NCBI GenBank assembly: GCA_028277395.1
Contig: JANQGJ010000098.1
Coordinates: 62,001-126,000, forward strand
Direction of reading: 5' to 3'
DNA length: 64,000 nt
Source: Bacteroidales bacterium
GTDB lineage: Bacteria; Bacteroidota; Bacteroidia; Bacteroidales; F082
The position numbers were made by a program, and so were the translations under genes. Positions within the stretch are counted from its first letter, which is position 1, and each line of letters opens with the position of its first letter. The notes below the pieces were generated by a model. The model was given only the letters and a program-made list of their open reading frames with translations. It did no database searches and was not told the origin of the DNA. Positions 15,795 through 24,588 of the stretch are shown one piece after another.

Positions 15795-17728
15795 TGGAAC
15801 GAATCACAGGAAACATTCAGGATATACTGTTCAGCAAAATAGATACGAATGGTATTAGCATAGATGAAAATCTCAGTTTGCTACGCAGGGAAACTGTTAA
15901 AAAACCTGTTATTTACCTGGGTGCTGGTACTTGTGGACTGGGCGCAGGTGCAGGAAAAACACTGGAAAGGATAGTTGATTATCTTGACAAAAATTCAATT
16001 GATGCTGAGGTTGTTGAAGTTGGTTGTATTGGACTTTGTGCTGCAGAACCAATAGTAGATATACAACTTCCTGATCATAACAGGGTTTCTTTTAGCAAAG
16101 TAACCAGCGATAAAGTAAAAAATCTGCTTGATTCAATTTTTAAACTGGAACTTCCGGAAGATATCGAAACAATTTATCAATTCCCATCAGGTGAAAACCG
16201 TAGCTGGGAAAATGTGATTAACTTTTCTGAGCATCCTTATTTTATAAAACAGGAACGATTAGTTCTCAAGAATTGTGGTGCTTTGGATCCCGTAAGCATT
16301 GATGAATACATAGCCGCTGGTGGATATACTTCATACCTTTCAACCATAAACAGGTATAATTCGGAACAAATCTGCGATATGGTTGAAGATAGTGGACTTA
16401 GAGGCCGTGGAGGTGGTGGATTTACTACCGGGAAAAAGTGGAAATTTGCGCTTAACACCAAAGCTGATCAAAAGTATTTGATTTGCAATGCCGATGAAGG
16501 TGATCCAGGTGCGTTTATGGACAGGGCAGTAATAGAAGGAGACCCACATAAACTACTTGAAGGAATGATGATCGCTGCTTTCGGGATCGGAGCTACAAAA
16601 TCATATGTATACATAAGAGCAGAATACCCACTGGCAATCGAAAGACTGAATAAGGCCATTGCACAGGCAAAAGAATACGGATTACTTGGTAAAAACATTT
16701 TCGGTAGCGGAGTTGACTTTGAGATAAAAGTAAAAATGGGTGCCGGAGCATTTGTTTGTGGTGAAGAAACAGCATTGATCAATAGTGTTGAAGGAAAAAG
16801 AGGTATGCCCATTCCACGACCTCCGTTTCCTGCTGTAAAAGGTTTATTTGGAAAACCAACTATTATTAACAATGTTGAGACATTATCATGTCTACCTGAA
16901 ATAATTCCTGACGGTCTTGAATCATTCAAATCATTGGGAACAGAAAAAAGTAAAGGCACAAAAGTATTTGCACTCTCAGGTAAAGTTGCTCTTACCGGTT
17001 TGGTTGAAGTTCCAATGGGAACGACAATCAGGGAGGTAATATACGGAATTGCAGGAGGAATTCCTGATAACAAAAAGTTTAAATCAGTACAAATCGGCGG
17101 ACCTTCAGGTGGATGCATCACCGAAGAAAACCTTGATATTGAAGTTGATTATGATTCACTTCTCAGCATTGGAGCGATGATGGGATCTGGAGGATTGGTT
17201 GTAATGGATGAAGACACATGTATGGTTGATGTTGCCAAGTTTTTTATGGATTTTATTCAGAGAGAAAGCTGCGGTAAATGTATTCCATGTAGAGAAGGCA
17301 CCAGAAGAATGCTCGAAATACTTGAAAGTATAACACATAAACCGGTTGATGAATCTAAAAATGAAGCTCTTGAGAGATTTAAAGGTATTACCCAACTTGA
17401 ACAGCTCGGACAGGTAATACAGGAAACTTCATTATGTGGTCTTGGACAAACAGCACCAAATCCTGTACTTAGTACATTAAATTGGTTTAGAGAGGAGTAT
17501 GAAGAGCATATTTTTGAAAGAAAATGCCGTGCCAATGTATGTACTGAACTCAGAACATTTACAATTGATGTAGATAGCTGTACAGGATGTACAATATGTG
17601 CTAAAAAATGCCCTACAGATGCTATTATAGGAAGTCGTAAATCACCACATTTCATAGTTGACAACAAATGTATAGGTTGTGGAACATGTTACGATGTGTG
17701 CAAATTCAATTCAATAGTTATCTCTTAA
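15794..17728 (+). CDS. hydB: Electron-bifurcating [FeFe]-hydrogenase subunit HydB (NuoF-like)
   Basis: A 644-residue flavoprotein that binds NAD(H) and FMN and is the bifurcation site of HydABC. Domains: N-terminal [2Fe-2S] thioredoxin-like region (about 35-100, GTCGLGAGA and GCIGLCAAEP), the NuoF core with the NADH/FMN motif GRGGGGFTTGKKW and CNADEGDPGAF, the N3 cluster ligands in ESCGKCIPCREG plus SLCGLGQ, and a C-terminal two-[4Fe-4S] ferredoxin domain (CTGCTICAKKCP, CIGCGTCYDVCK). The length fits HydB rather than respiratory NuoF, which lacks both end domains. hydA begins 11 nt after its stop. Confidence 0.95.
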   Translation: MERITGNIQDILFSKIDTNGISIDENLSLLRRETVKKPVIYLGAGTCGLGAGAGKTLERIVDYLDKNSIDAEVVEVGCIGLCAAEPIVDIQLPDHNRVSFSKVTSDKVKNLLDSIFKLELPEDIETIYQFPSGENRSWENVINFSEHPYFIKQERLVLKNCGALDPVSIDEYIAAGGYTSYLSTINRYNSEQICDMVEDSGLRGRGGGGFTTGKKWKFALNTKADQKYLICNADEGDPGAFMDRAVIEGDPHKLLEGMMIAAFGIGATKSYVYIRAEYPLAIERLNKAIAQAKEYGLLGKNIFGSGVDFEIKVKMGAGAFVCGEETALINSVEGKRGMPIPRPPFPAVKGLFGKPTIINNVETLSCLPEIIPDGLESFKSLGTEKSKGTKVFALSGKVALTGLVEVPMGTTIREVIYGIAGGIPDNKKFKSVQIGGPSGGCITEENLDIEVDYDSLLSIGAMMGSGGLVVMDEDTCMVDVAKFFMDFIQRESCGKCIPCREGTRRMLEILESITHKPVDESKNEALERFKGITQLEQLGQVIQETSLCGLGQTAPNPVLSTLNWFREEYEEHIFERKCRANVCTELRTFTIDVDSCTGCTICAKKCPTDAIIGSRKSPHFIVDNKCIGCGTCYDVCKFNSIVIS

Positions 17729-17739
17729 AACCGAGTAAA

Positions 17740-19464
17740 ATGGACTTTACAATAAACGTAAATAATAAAGAATTTCAGGCAACACAGGGAGAAACTATCC
17801 TTGAGGTACTTAACAGAAATGGTATTAAGGTTCCCACTCTATGCCATTTAAAAAACTCAATGCCAACCGGTGCTTGCCGTATGTGTGTAGTTGAAGATGC
17901 TGATACCGGTAAACTTATCACATCGTGCTCGTTTCCTGCAAATCCTGGAATGAATATTAAAACCCACAGCCAAAGAGTTGTTGAATCAAGAAAAACGATA
18001 ATTGAGCTTTTGTTGTCTAATCACCCCGACGATTGCCTTTATTGTGTGAGAAATAAAAACTGTGAATTACAGGATCTTAGTGAAGAGCATCATGTCAGAG
18101 AAAGAAAAATAAGGGGCCGTAAAAACAGTGAAAAACTTGATCTGTCGAGTGCTTCCATCGTTCGAGATCCTGAAAAATGTATCCTTTGCGGAAGATGTGT
18201 TACAGTATGTGAAGATGTAATGGGAGTTGCATGTATTGACATTATCAACAGAGGTAACAAATCCATAATTGGCACACCATTCAACCAGGGATTAAATACA
18301 TCCAGTTGTATAAATTGCGGCCAGTGTATAATGGTATGTCCAACAGGTGCCTTAACTGAGAAGAATCATTTTGCAGAGATACAGGATGCATTAAACAATC
18401 CATCGAAAAGGGTTGTCGTTCAATACGCTCCTTCAATAAGTGTTTCAATGGCTGAAGAGTTGGGTATGGAACCGGGAAAAGATATAAACGGAATCCTTAA
18501 TGCTGCATTAAGAAAAGTAGGTTTCGACAATATCTTCGATTCATCATTTTCAGCAGACCTCACAATTATGGAAGAATCCGCCGAACTGGTACAGCGGATT
18601 ACTGACGGAGGTGTACTTCCAATGATTACAAGTTGCTGCCCGGGATGGGTTAAATACGCAGAAGAATTCTATCCTGATTTGATCCCAAATTTATCATCAT
18701 GTAAATCTCCACAACAAATGTTGGGAGCAGTAATCAAATCTTATTTTGCAGAAAAAGAAAATCTGGCACCGGAAGAAATTTACTCAGTTGCCATTATGCC
18801 TTGTACTGCAAAGAAATTTGAAGCACAACGTGAAGAAATGACCCAGGCAGGGATTTCTGACGTAGATGCTGTACTAACCACACGTGAATTAACCAAGTTC
18901 CTAAAACTTTATGGAATTGATATGTTCAATATTCAGCCTGAACTTACCGATTCACCACTTGGATTCAGAAGTACAGCAGGTAAATTATTCGGAGCATCAG
19001 GAGGTGTAATGGAAGCCGCCATTAGAACAGCACATTTCAAAATTACAGGCAAGGAACTTGTAAACTTCCAAATACCTCAGATCAGAGGCCTTGAGAATAG
19101 GAAAGAAGCCCGTTTATCAATTGGTGACCTTGATCTGGGTGTAGCAGTTGTAAACGGAATGGCTAATGCCAAAGAACTACTTGATGAAATTAAAAACGGA
19201 AGAGATGATATTCATTTCATTGAGATAATGGCATGCCCCGGTGGATGTATAGGTGGAGGTGGCCAGCATATTGGCACCAGTGAAGAACAACTTCGTGCCA
19301 GGATGAAGGCACTTTATAAGATTGATGAAAACGAAACATTGAAAGTGTCTCACAAAAATCCTGAGATCATAGAGTTGTACAACAACTTCCTCGGTGAGCC
19401 ACTTAGTCATAAAAGTCATGAATTATTACATACACATTATAAAAAACGCGAAGTAATGATATAA
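17740..19464 (+). CDS. hydA: [FeFe]-hydrogenase catalytic subunit HydA
   Basis: A 574-residue catalytic subunit. Order: plant-type [2Fe-2S] domain (CHLKNSMPTGACRMC), His/Cys-ligated [4Fe-4S] (HPDDCLYCVRNKNC), two [4Fe-4S] (CILCGRCVTVC, CINCGQCIMVC), and the H-cluster domain with all three signatures: TSCCPGW, MPCTAKKFE and MACPGGCIGGGGQ. Both Cys of TSCCP are present, so the proton-transfer Cys is kept and the protein should be an active hydrogenase. ATG 17740 is chosen; the open frame extends upstream into hydB but lacks a sensible start. Context with hydC and hydB places it in the trimeric bifurcating group. Confidence 0.96.
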   Translation: MDFTINVNNKEFQATQGETILEVLNRNGIKVPTLCHLKNSMPTGACRMCVVEDADTGKLITSCSFPANPGMNIKTHSQRVVESRKTIIELLLSNHPDDCLYCVRNKNCELQDLSEEHHVRERKIRGRKNSEKLDLSSASIVRDPEKCILCGRCVTVCEDVMGVACIDIINRGNKSIIGTPFNQGLNTSSCINCGQCIMVCPTGALTEKNHFAEIQDALNNPSKRVVVQYAPSISVSMAEELGMEPGKDINGILNAALRKVGFDNIFDSSFSADLTIMEESAELVQRITDGGVLPMITSCCPGWVKYAEEFYPDLIPNLSSCKSPQQMLGAVIKSYFAEKENLAPEEIYSVAIMPCTAKKFEAQREEMTQAGISDVDAVLTTRELTKFLKLYGIDMFNIQPELTDSPLGFRSTAGKLFGASGGVMEAAIRTAHFKITGKELVNFQIPQIRGLENRKEARLSIGDLDLGVAVVNGMANAKELLDEIKNGRDDIHFIEIMACPGGCIGGGGQHIGTSEEQLRARMKALYKIDENETLKVSHKNPEIIELYNNFLGEPLSHKSHELLHTHYKKREVMI

Positions 19465-19475
19465 ACAGGGAACAA

Positions 19476-19538
19476 GGAAGGGAAAGGAGCGTTTAAATGA
19501 ATTAGTTAACTCTTATTGGTCATAAGCCTTTCCCTTCC
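19476..19538 (+). repeat. Perfect 12-bp inverted repeat between hydA and the sensor hydrogenase
   Basis: GGAAGGGAAAGG (19476-19487) and CCTTTCCCTTCC (19527-19538) are exact complements with a 39-nt loop that contains a smaller CTTAT/ATAAG hairpin. There is no U-run after it. It lies 12 nt after the hydA stop and 21 nt before the next start codon. An mRNA stem here could protect the hydCBA message or uncouple its level from the sensor genes; this is inference. Confidence 0.7.
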
Positions 19539-19559
19539 AAACCCTAAAAATCAAACATC

Positions 19560-21551
19560 ATGAAATCAAATGTAACTGACAACATACTGGTTTATACAGT
19601 GAAAGATCGCTGCCGCGTGTGCTATACATGTGTCAGGGAATGTCCTGTAAAAGCCATTAAAATAGTAGTTGGTCAGGCAGAAGTTATGCCCGACAGGTGC
19701 ATAGCATGTGGTAATTGCGTTAACGTATGTAGTCAGGGTGCAAAAACTTTTAACAAACAAATCTCCCAGGTTCATGAACTATTAAACAGCAATGAGCTGG
19801 TAATTGCTGCAGTAGCACCAAGTTTTCCTGCTGAGTTTGTTGAAATAGAATCCGGCGGAATATTCGTGGCAATGTTAAAAAAACTAGGATTTCACAAGGT
19901 AATTGAAGTTTCTTTCGGTGCCGATTTGGTTGCTGAAAAATATAAAACCCTAACAGAAAACAATAACGAACATTCATACATTTCATCTGATTGCCCAGCA
20001 GTTGTAGCCTGCATTGAAAAACACCATCCGGGACTAGTTAAAAATCTTGCTCCGGTAGTATCACCAATGGTTGCCAGCGGACGTGTTATAAGAAAAAAAT
20101 ATGGCGAGAATATTAAAATTGTTTTCATAGGTCCATGTATTGCTAAAAAAGGTGAATCCGATGAAATCGACAACTCAATAACATTTATCGAGCTTAGGCA
20201 AATGTTTAAATCAAATGGTATTGATCCTTCATTGGTAGTTGAAAGCAATTTCGATCCGCCAACTGCCGGAAAAGGATCTGTATTTCCAGTTAGTCACGGA
20301 CTTTTAAACACAATGGGGCTCACATCTGATGTTACCGAATGTGATATTATTGTAGCAGATGGAAGAAAAGATTTTATTGATGCAATTACTGAATTTGAAA
20401 AAGGTAACCTGGAAGGTAATCACCTCGAACTGCTTTGCTGCCAGGGATGCATAATGGGCCCGGGAATGTCGAAAAACGGCAGCAGGTTAAATCGTAAGAA
20501 TAAAATTACCGAGTATGCAAAAAGTAAACTTAGTAATCTTGATACCAGGCAGTGGAAAAATCAGATAGAAGAATATAAATCAATCGATTTCTCAAGGGAG
20601 TTCAATCCTGATGACCGAAGAATTAAGGAACCATCTGAAGAAGAAATTACAAAAGCCCTTAAACGAATTGGTAAATTCGATCATATGGATCACCTTAATT
20701 GCAGAGCATGTGGATATGATACATGCCGGGAACATGCAATTGCTATAATTAACGGACTGGCTGAAGATGAAATGTGTCTGCCTCATTCCATCGAAATAAT
20801 GCATGAAACCATAAATAACTTAAATGTTTCCAACGAGAAACTTGCAACTGCACGCCAGGCATTGAAGCAGTCAGAAAAACTTGCAAATATGGGGCAGTTG
20901 TCTGCCGGAATTGCTCATGAGCTTAACAATCCACTTGGTGTTATTTCAATGTACAGCAATATATTAAAAGACGAATCAGGTGCAGATGATCCGATCAGGG
21001 AAGATCTTGAACTCATAGTTGAACAGGCTGACAGATGTAAAAAAATTGTTGGCGGACTGTTGAACTTTGCCAGAAAAAATCAGGTTGTACCTGTAAAAAC
21101 CAATATAACAGAGTTTTGCCAAAGAAGTTTGCAGTCAGTTATCATTCCTGCAAACATTACAACCTCGTTTACATCCAAAGTAGAAAATCCTGAGGTGTTT
21201 ATCGACAAAGACCAGATGATGCAGGTTCTTACAAATCTTGAAAAGAATGCTATCGATGCTATGCCTGAAGGTGGAAAACTACATGTACAGGTGGAAGATA
21301 GTACAAGCGATTTTACCATTACCATCACTGATGAGGGATGTGGTATTAAAGAAGAAAATATGGAGAAAATATTTACTCCGTTTTTCACAACAAAAGGAAT
21401 AGGAAAAGGCACAGGCATGGGCCTTCCGTTAGTTTACGGAATAGTAAAAATGCACAAGGGACAGATAAATGTGAAATCGAATGCTATTGAAGAAAAAGGA
21501 CCTACAGGTACCAGCTTCATCATTCAATTACCAAAAAAACCAATTATATAA
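19560..21551 (+). CDS. H-cluster-domain sensor fused to a histidine kinase (putative H2 sensor)
   Basis: A 663-residue soluble protein. Order: two-[4Fe-4S] ferredoxin (CRVCYTCVRECP, CIACGNCVNVC; about 14-62), an [FeFe]-hydrogenase-like H-cluster domain (about 75-355), an Fe-S motif of the RnfB type (CRACGYDTCREHA with a later Cys in EDEMC), and a kinase with HisKA box SAGIAHELNNPLGVI and HATPase motifs NAIDAMPEGG, DEGCGI and TGMGLPL. The four H-cluster ligand Cys appear kept (SSDCPAVV, GPCIAKKGE, LLCCQGCIMGPG), but the proton-transfer Cys of TSCCP is Asp, and the Met of MPC is Gly. That fits a sensory rather than a turnover enzyme (compare HydS-type group C/D proteins). Two receiver genes follow within the operon. 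Confidence 0.85.
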   Translation: MKSNVTDNILVYTVKDRCRVCYTCVRECPVKAIKIVVGQAEVMPDRCIACGNCVNVCSQGAKTFNKQISQVHELLNSNELVIAAVAPSFPAEFVEIESGGIFVAMLKKLGFHKVIEVSFGADLVAEKYKTLTENNNEHSYISSDCPAVVACIEKHHPGLVKNLAPVVSPMVASGRVIRKKYGENIKIVFIGPCIAKKGESDEIDNSITFIELRQMFKSNGIDPSLVVESNFDPPTAGKGSVFPVSHGLLNTMGLTSDVTECDIIVADGRKDFIDAITEFEKGNLEGNHLELLCCQGCIMGPGMSKNGSRLNRKNKITEYAKSKLSNLDTRQWKNQIEEYKSIDFSREFNPDDRRIKEPSEEEITKALKRIGKFDHMDHLNCRACGYDTCREHAIAIINGLAEDEMCLPHSIEIMHETINNLNVSNEKLATARQALKQSEKLANMGQLSAGIAHELNNPLGVISMYSNILKDESGADDPIREDLELIVEQADRCKKIVGGLLNFARKNQVVPVKTNITEFCQRSLQSVIIPANITTSFTSKVENPEVFIDKDQMMQVLTNLEKNAIDAMPEGGKLHVQVEDSTSDFTITITDEGCGIKEENMEKIFTPFFTTKGIGKGTGMGLPLVYGIVKMHKGQINVKSNAIEEKGPTGTSFIIQLPKKPII

Positions 21552-21561
21552 AGTAACTGCC

Positions 21562-21954
21562 ATGTTAAAGGAAAAAAAACTCGTACTTATTGTAGATGAT
21601 GATCCTGACTATTTATTTCAATTGAAGCATCATGTTGAAAGCTTTGGATTTGATACTATTACAGCAGAAAGTGTAGCAGACGCGGAAAAAGCGTTAGCTC
21701 AAAAACCAGATCTGGCAATTCTGGATCTAATGATGGAAACTCAGGATGCAGGATTTGTTCTGGCATATAAGATTAAAAAAGAATTCCCCGATGTACCTAT
21801 TATAATTGCAACTGCAGTAACATCAGAAACAGGAATGAATTTTCATCTTGATACAGAACAGGACAGAAAATGGATAAAAGCAGATTTATATCTGGAAAAA
21901 GGAATCAGAAGCGACCAGTTACACAGAGAGATCAGCAAGCTTCTTAAGTTATAA
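21562..21954 (+). CDS. Stand-alone receiver protein 2
   Basis: A 130-residue receiver starting at ATG 21562, 10 nt after the sensor-kinase stop; an earlier in-frame ATG at 21481 lies inside that gene. DDD at 12-14, phospho-acceptor D55 (LAILDLMM) and late Lys (LYLEKGI) are present. The segment after the fourth strand (ETGMNFHLDTEQDRKWIKAD) is enlarged in the same place as in the receiver at 14798, so the two form a pair of related proteins bracketing the hydrogenase genes. Probably the first phosphate acceptor of the H-cluster kinase, or a shuttle to the hybrid next door. Confidence 0.85.
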   Translation: MLKEKKLVLIVDDDPDYLFQLKHHVESFGFDTITAESVADAEKALAQKPDLAILDLMMETQDAGFVLAYKIKKEFPDVPIIIATAVTSETGMNFHLDTEQDRKWIKADLYLEKGIRSDQLHREISKLLKL

Positions 21955-21972
21955 TCAGTAAAACTTATTACC

Positions 21973-23109
21973 ATGGAAAAGTTAAAAGTATTAGTAGTAG
22001 ATGATGAGCCGGGTATCAGATCAGGAGTAATCCGTATTCTAAAAAACTATTCGATTGGCTTCCCTTTTCTGGAAGAAGACTTTTCTTTTGAGATTTCAGA
22101 AGCAGAAACCGGCGAAAGAGCACTTGAAATAATTCAAAATGATGGTGCTGACATTGTTCTTCTCGACAATAAACTACCTGGAATTCAGGGCATAGAAGTT
22201 CTTGAGAAGATCAGCAAGATGAGAATTGATACTGCAGTAATGATGATCACTTCATATGCATCATTAGATATTGCAGTAAAAGCAACAAACTTTGGGGCAT
22301 ATAATTTTGTTCCCAAACCTTTTACACCAGATGAGCTCAAATCTTCAATAGAGAATATTAGCAAACATCTCTTTTTGAAGAGAATGACACAAAAGCTGAA
22401 AGAGGAAGGAAAACAGATTCGTTTTCAGTTTCTGTCTGTATTGTCTCATGAATTAAAATCACCATTAAATGCAATTGAAGGTTACCTGAAAATAATGGAA
22501 GAAAAACAGGTAGGTGAAAATCTGAATGATTACATGTCGATGATTGATCGCTCACTTGTGAGAATCAAGAGTATGCGAAACCTTATTATTGATATGCTGG
22601 ATCTGACCAGACTTGAATCAGGCAAAAAAGCCAGAAAGCTTAAAATGATCAATCTAAAAGAACTTGCACAAATGGCACTTGATACAATTAAGCCAATGTC
22701 GATTCAACACAGTATCAATGTTATATCGGAAATTGATGATGATGTTCTTTTCGAAGCAGATCAGGATGAGATAGAAATTATATTCAACAATTTGCTGTCG
22801 AACGCAGTTAAATATAACAGGGATGGTGGTGAGATCAGGTTCCATGTGAAGAGATCTGAAAAGGAAATTAAGATTATGGTTTCTGATACAGGGATTGGAA
22901 TCTCTGATGAAGACCTCCCTAAACTTTTCGAAGAGTTCTCCAGAATTAAAAATAATGATACCCGTAACATCAGTGGAACGGGACTGGGTCTTTCAATTAC
23001 CAAAAAGATGATAGAACTCTATAAAGGGACTATTGATATAGACAGCAAACTCCACTTTGGCACTACGTTTACTATTAAATTACCTATACAAAATAAGCAA
23101 AATGATTAA
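21973..23109 (+). CDS. Receiver-histidine kinase hybrid
   Basis: A 378-residue soluble protein: an N-terminal receiver (DDEPG at 10-14; phospho-acceptor in VLLDNKLPG; Lys in FVPKPFTP), a short helical linker, HisKA (SVLSHELKSPLNAI) and HATPase (NLLSNAVKYN, DTGIGI, GTGLGLSI). It has no membrane or PAS domain, so its input is its own receiver: a phosphorelay node. Together with the H-cluster kinase and two receivers it could carry an H2 or redox signal. No DNA-binding output is encoded in the operon; the NarL-type regulator at 13971 is the nearest candidate. Confidence 0.9.
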   Translation: MEKLKVLVVDDEPGIRSGVIRILKNYSIGFPFLEEDFSFEISEAETGERALEIIQNDGADIVLLDNKLPGIQGIEVLEKISKMRIDTAVMMITSYASLDIAVKATNFGAYNFVPKPFTPDELKSSIENISKHLFLKRMTQKLKEEGKQIRFQFLSVLSHELKSPLNAIEGYLKIMEEKQVGENLNDYMSMIDRSLVRIKSMRNLIIDMLDLTRLESGKKARKLKMINLKELAQMALDTIKPMSIQHSINVISEIDDDVLFEADQDEIEIIFNNLLSNAVKYNRDGGEIRFHVKRSEKEIKIMVSDTGIGISDEDLPKLFEEFSRIKNNDTRNISGTGLGLSITKKMIELYKGTIDIDSKLHFGTTFTIKLPIQNKQND

Positions 23110-23149
23110 ATGTTTGAGGTAACAGGGAATTACTTTTAAAATTACTATC

Positions 23150-24577
23150 ATGAAGTTCACACCGGAAAAATATAATATACCTGACGAGCCACAGCGACCA
23201 TATATTGACAATGAAGAAATTTGGTCATATCTAGATAATGCCAAGCCAACAACTAAACGGATCAATCAGATAGTATCAAAATCTCTGGGAAAGGAAAGGC
23301 TTAACCTTGAGGAAGTTGCGACACTGGTTCAGGCAGATTCACCAGAGCATATCGATATTATAAAGAATGGTGCAAAATTGCTTAAAGAGAAAGTTTACGG
23401 TAAGAGGATAGTAATGTTTGCCCCTCTTTATGTTGGTAACCTGTGTATGAACAATTGCGAATACTGTGGTTTCAAAGCTACCAATAAAGAAACGGTAAGA
23501 ACAACTCTGGGAAATAATGAATTGATTAAAAATGTTGAAGCACTGGAACAAAACGGTCAAAAAAGGTTAATTCTTGTTTATGGTGAACATCCCAGATATA
23601 CTCCAGAGTTTATTGCAGAAAATGTAAAAACTGTTTATAATGTAAAATCAGGCAATGGTGAAATTCGCAGAGTAAATATTAATGCAGCCCCATTGAGCAT
23701 TGATGGATTCAGAACTGTAAAAGAAGCAGGTATCGGAACATACCAGGTTTTTCAGGAAACTTATGACCCGGAAGCTTACAGGAAATATCATAAGGGAGGC
23801 AAAAAATCTGCATACGACAACAGGTTAGTTGCACTTGACAGGGCACAGGAAGCCGGACTTGATGATGTTGGAATAGGTGTACTGTTTGGATTGGCCGACT
23901 GGAGATTTGATGTTCTGGGGTTGGTTCGTCATACTAATCATTTGGAAGCATGTTATAATGTTGGCCCTCATACTATTTCTTTTCCACGGTTACAGGATGC
24001 CGCTGAATTTAAAAGTGATCCAAAATTCGCCGTTTCTGATGAGGAATTCACAAGAATTGTAGCGATCTTAAGGCTGGCAGTACCTTACACGGGCATGATA
24101 CTCACTGCCAGAGAACCTGGTCATATCAGAAAAGAAGTTCTGCAATATGGTTGTTCACAGATCGATGCCGGCACAAAGATTGAAATGGGTGCTTATTCAA
24201 AAAATGGAAGTGCAAAACAGGATCTGAATCAGGAGCAATTTCTAATAAATGATGACAGATCGTTGGGTGAAGTGATAGATGAACTAATAGAAGGCGATTA
24301 TCTACCGTCGTTTTGTACTGCATGCTACCGAAAAGGCAGAACCGGTGAGCATTTCATGGAATTTTCTGTTCCCGGGTTTATAAAAAGGTTTTGCACTCCA
24401 AATGCTATCCTCACACTTGCTGAATATATAATAGATTATGCAAAAGATGATACCGCTGAAAAAGGCTGGCATTTAATAGATAAAAATATAAACTCCATTA
24501 AAGAACCCAGGCTTGAAGCTTCATTAAGAATGAAGATTGAAAGAATAAAGCAGGGACAGAGGGATTTATATTATTAA
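23150..24577 (+). CDS. hydG: [FeFe]-hydrogenase maturase HydG
   Basis: A 475-residue radical SAM enzyme that cleaves tyrosine to p-cresol and makes the CO and CN ligands of the H-cluster on an iron-cysteine synthon. The radical SAM cluster motif is CMNNCEYCGFK (CX3CX2C). The C-terminal auxiliary-cluster ligands are in FCTACYRKGRTG and RFCTPNA. Length and both cluster motifs distinguish it from ThiH, which lacks the auxiliary cluster. It is first of the maturase block and 40 nt after the relay kinase, 11 nt before hydF. Confidence 0.95.
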   Translation: MKFTPEKYNIPDEPQRPYIDNEEIWSYLDNAKPTTKRINQIVSKSLGKERLNLEEVATLVQADSPEHIDIIKNGAKLLKEKVYGKRIVMFAPLYVGNLCMNNCEYCGFKATNKETVRTTLGNNELIKNVEALEQNGQKRLILVYGEHPRYTPEFIAENVKTVYNVKSGNGEIRRVNINAAPLSIDGFRTVKEAGIGTYQVFQETYDPEAYRKYHKGGKKSAYDNRLVALDRAQEAGLDDVGIGVLFGLADWRFDVLGLVRHTNHLEACYNVGPHTISFPRLQDAAEFKSDPKFAVSDEEFTRIVAILRLAVPYTGMILTAREPGHIRKEVLQYGCSQIDAGTKIEMGAYSKNGSAKQDLNQEQFLINDDRSLGEVIDELIEGDYLPSFCTACYRKGRTGEHFMEFSVPGFIKRFCTPNAILTLAEYIIDYAKDDTAEKGWHLIDKNINSIKEPRLEASLRMKIERIKQGQRDLYY

Positions 24578-24588
24578 AGACAGGAAAA

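Noticed and set aside
16468-17121. A 217-residue antisense open frame within hydB
   Set aside because: It lies wholly in another frame of a well-supported gene and lacks any recognisable domain.
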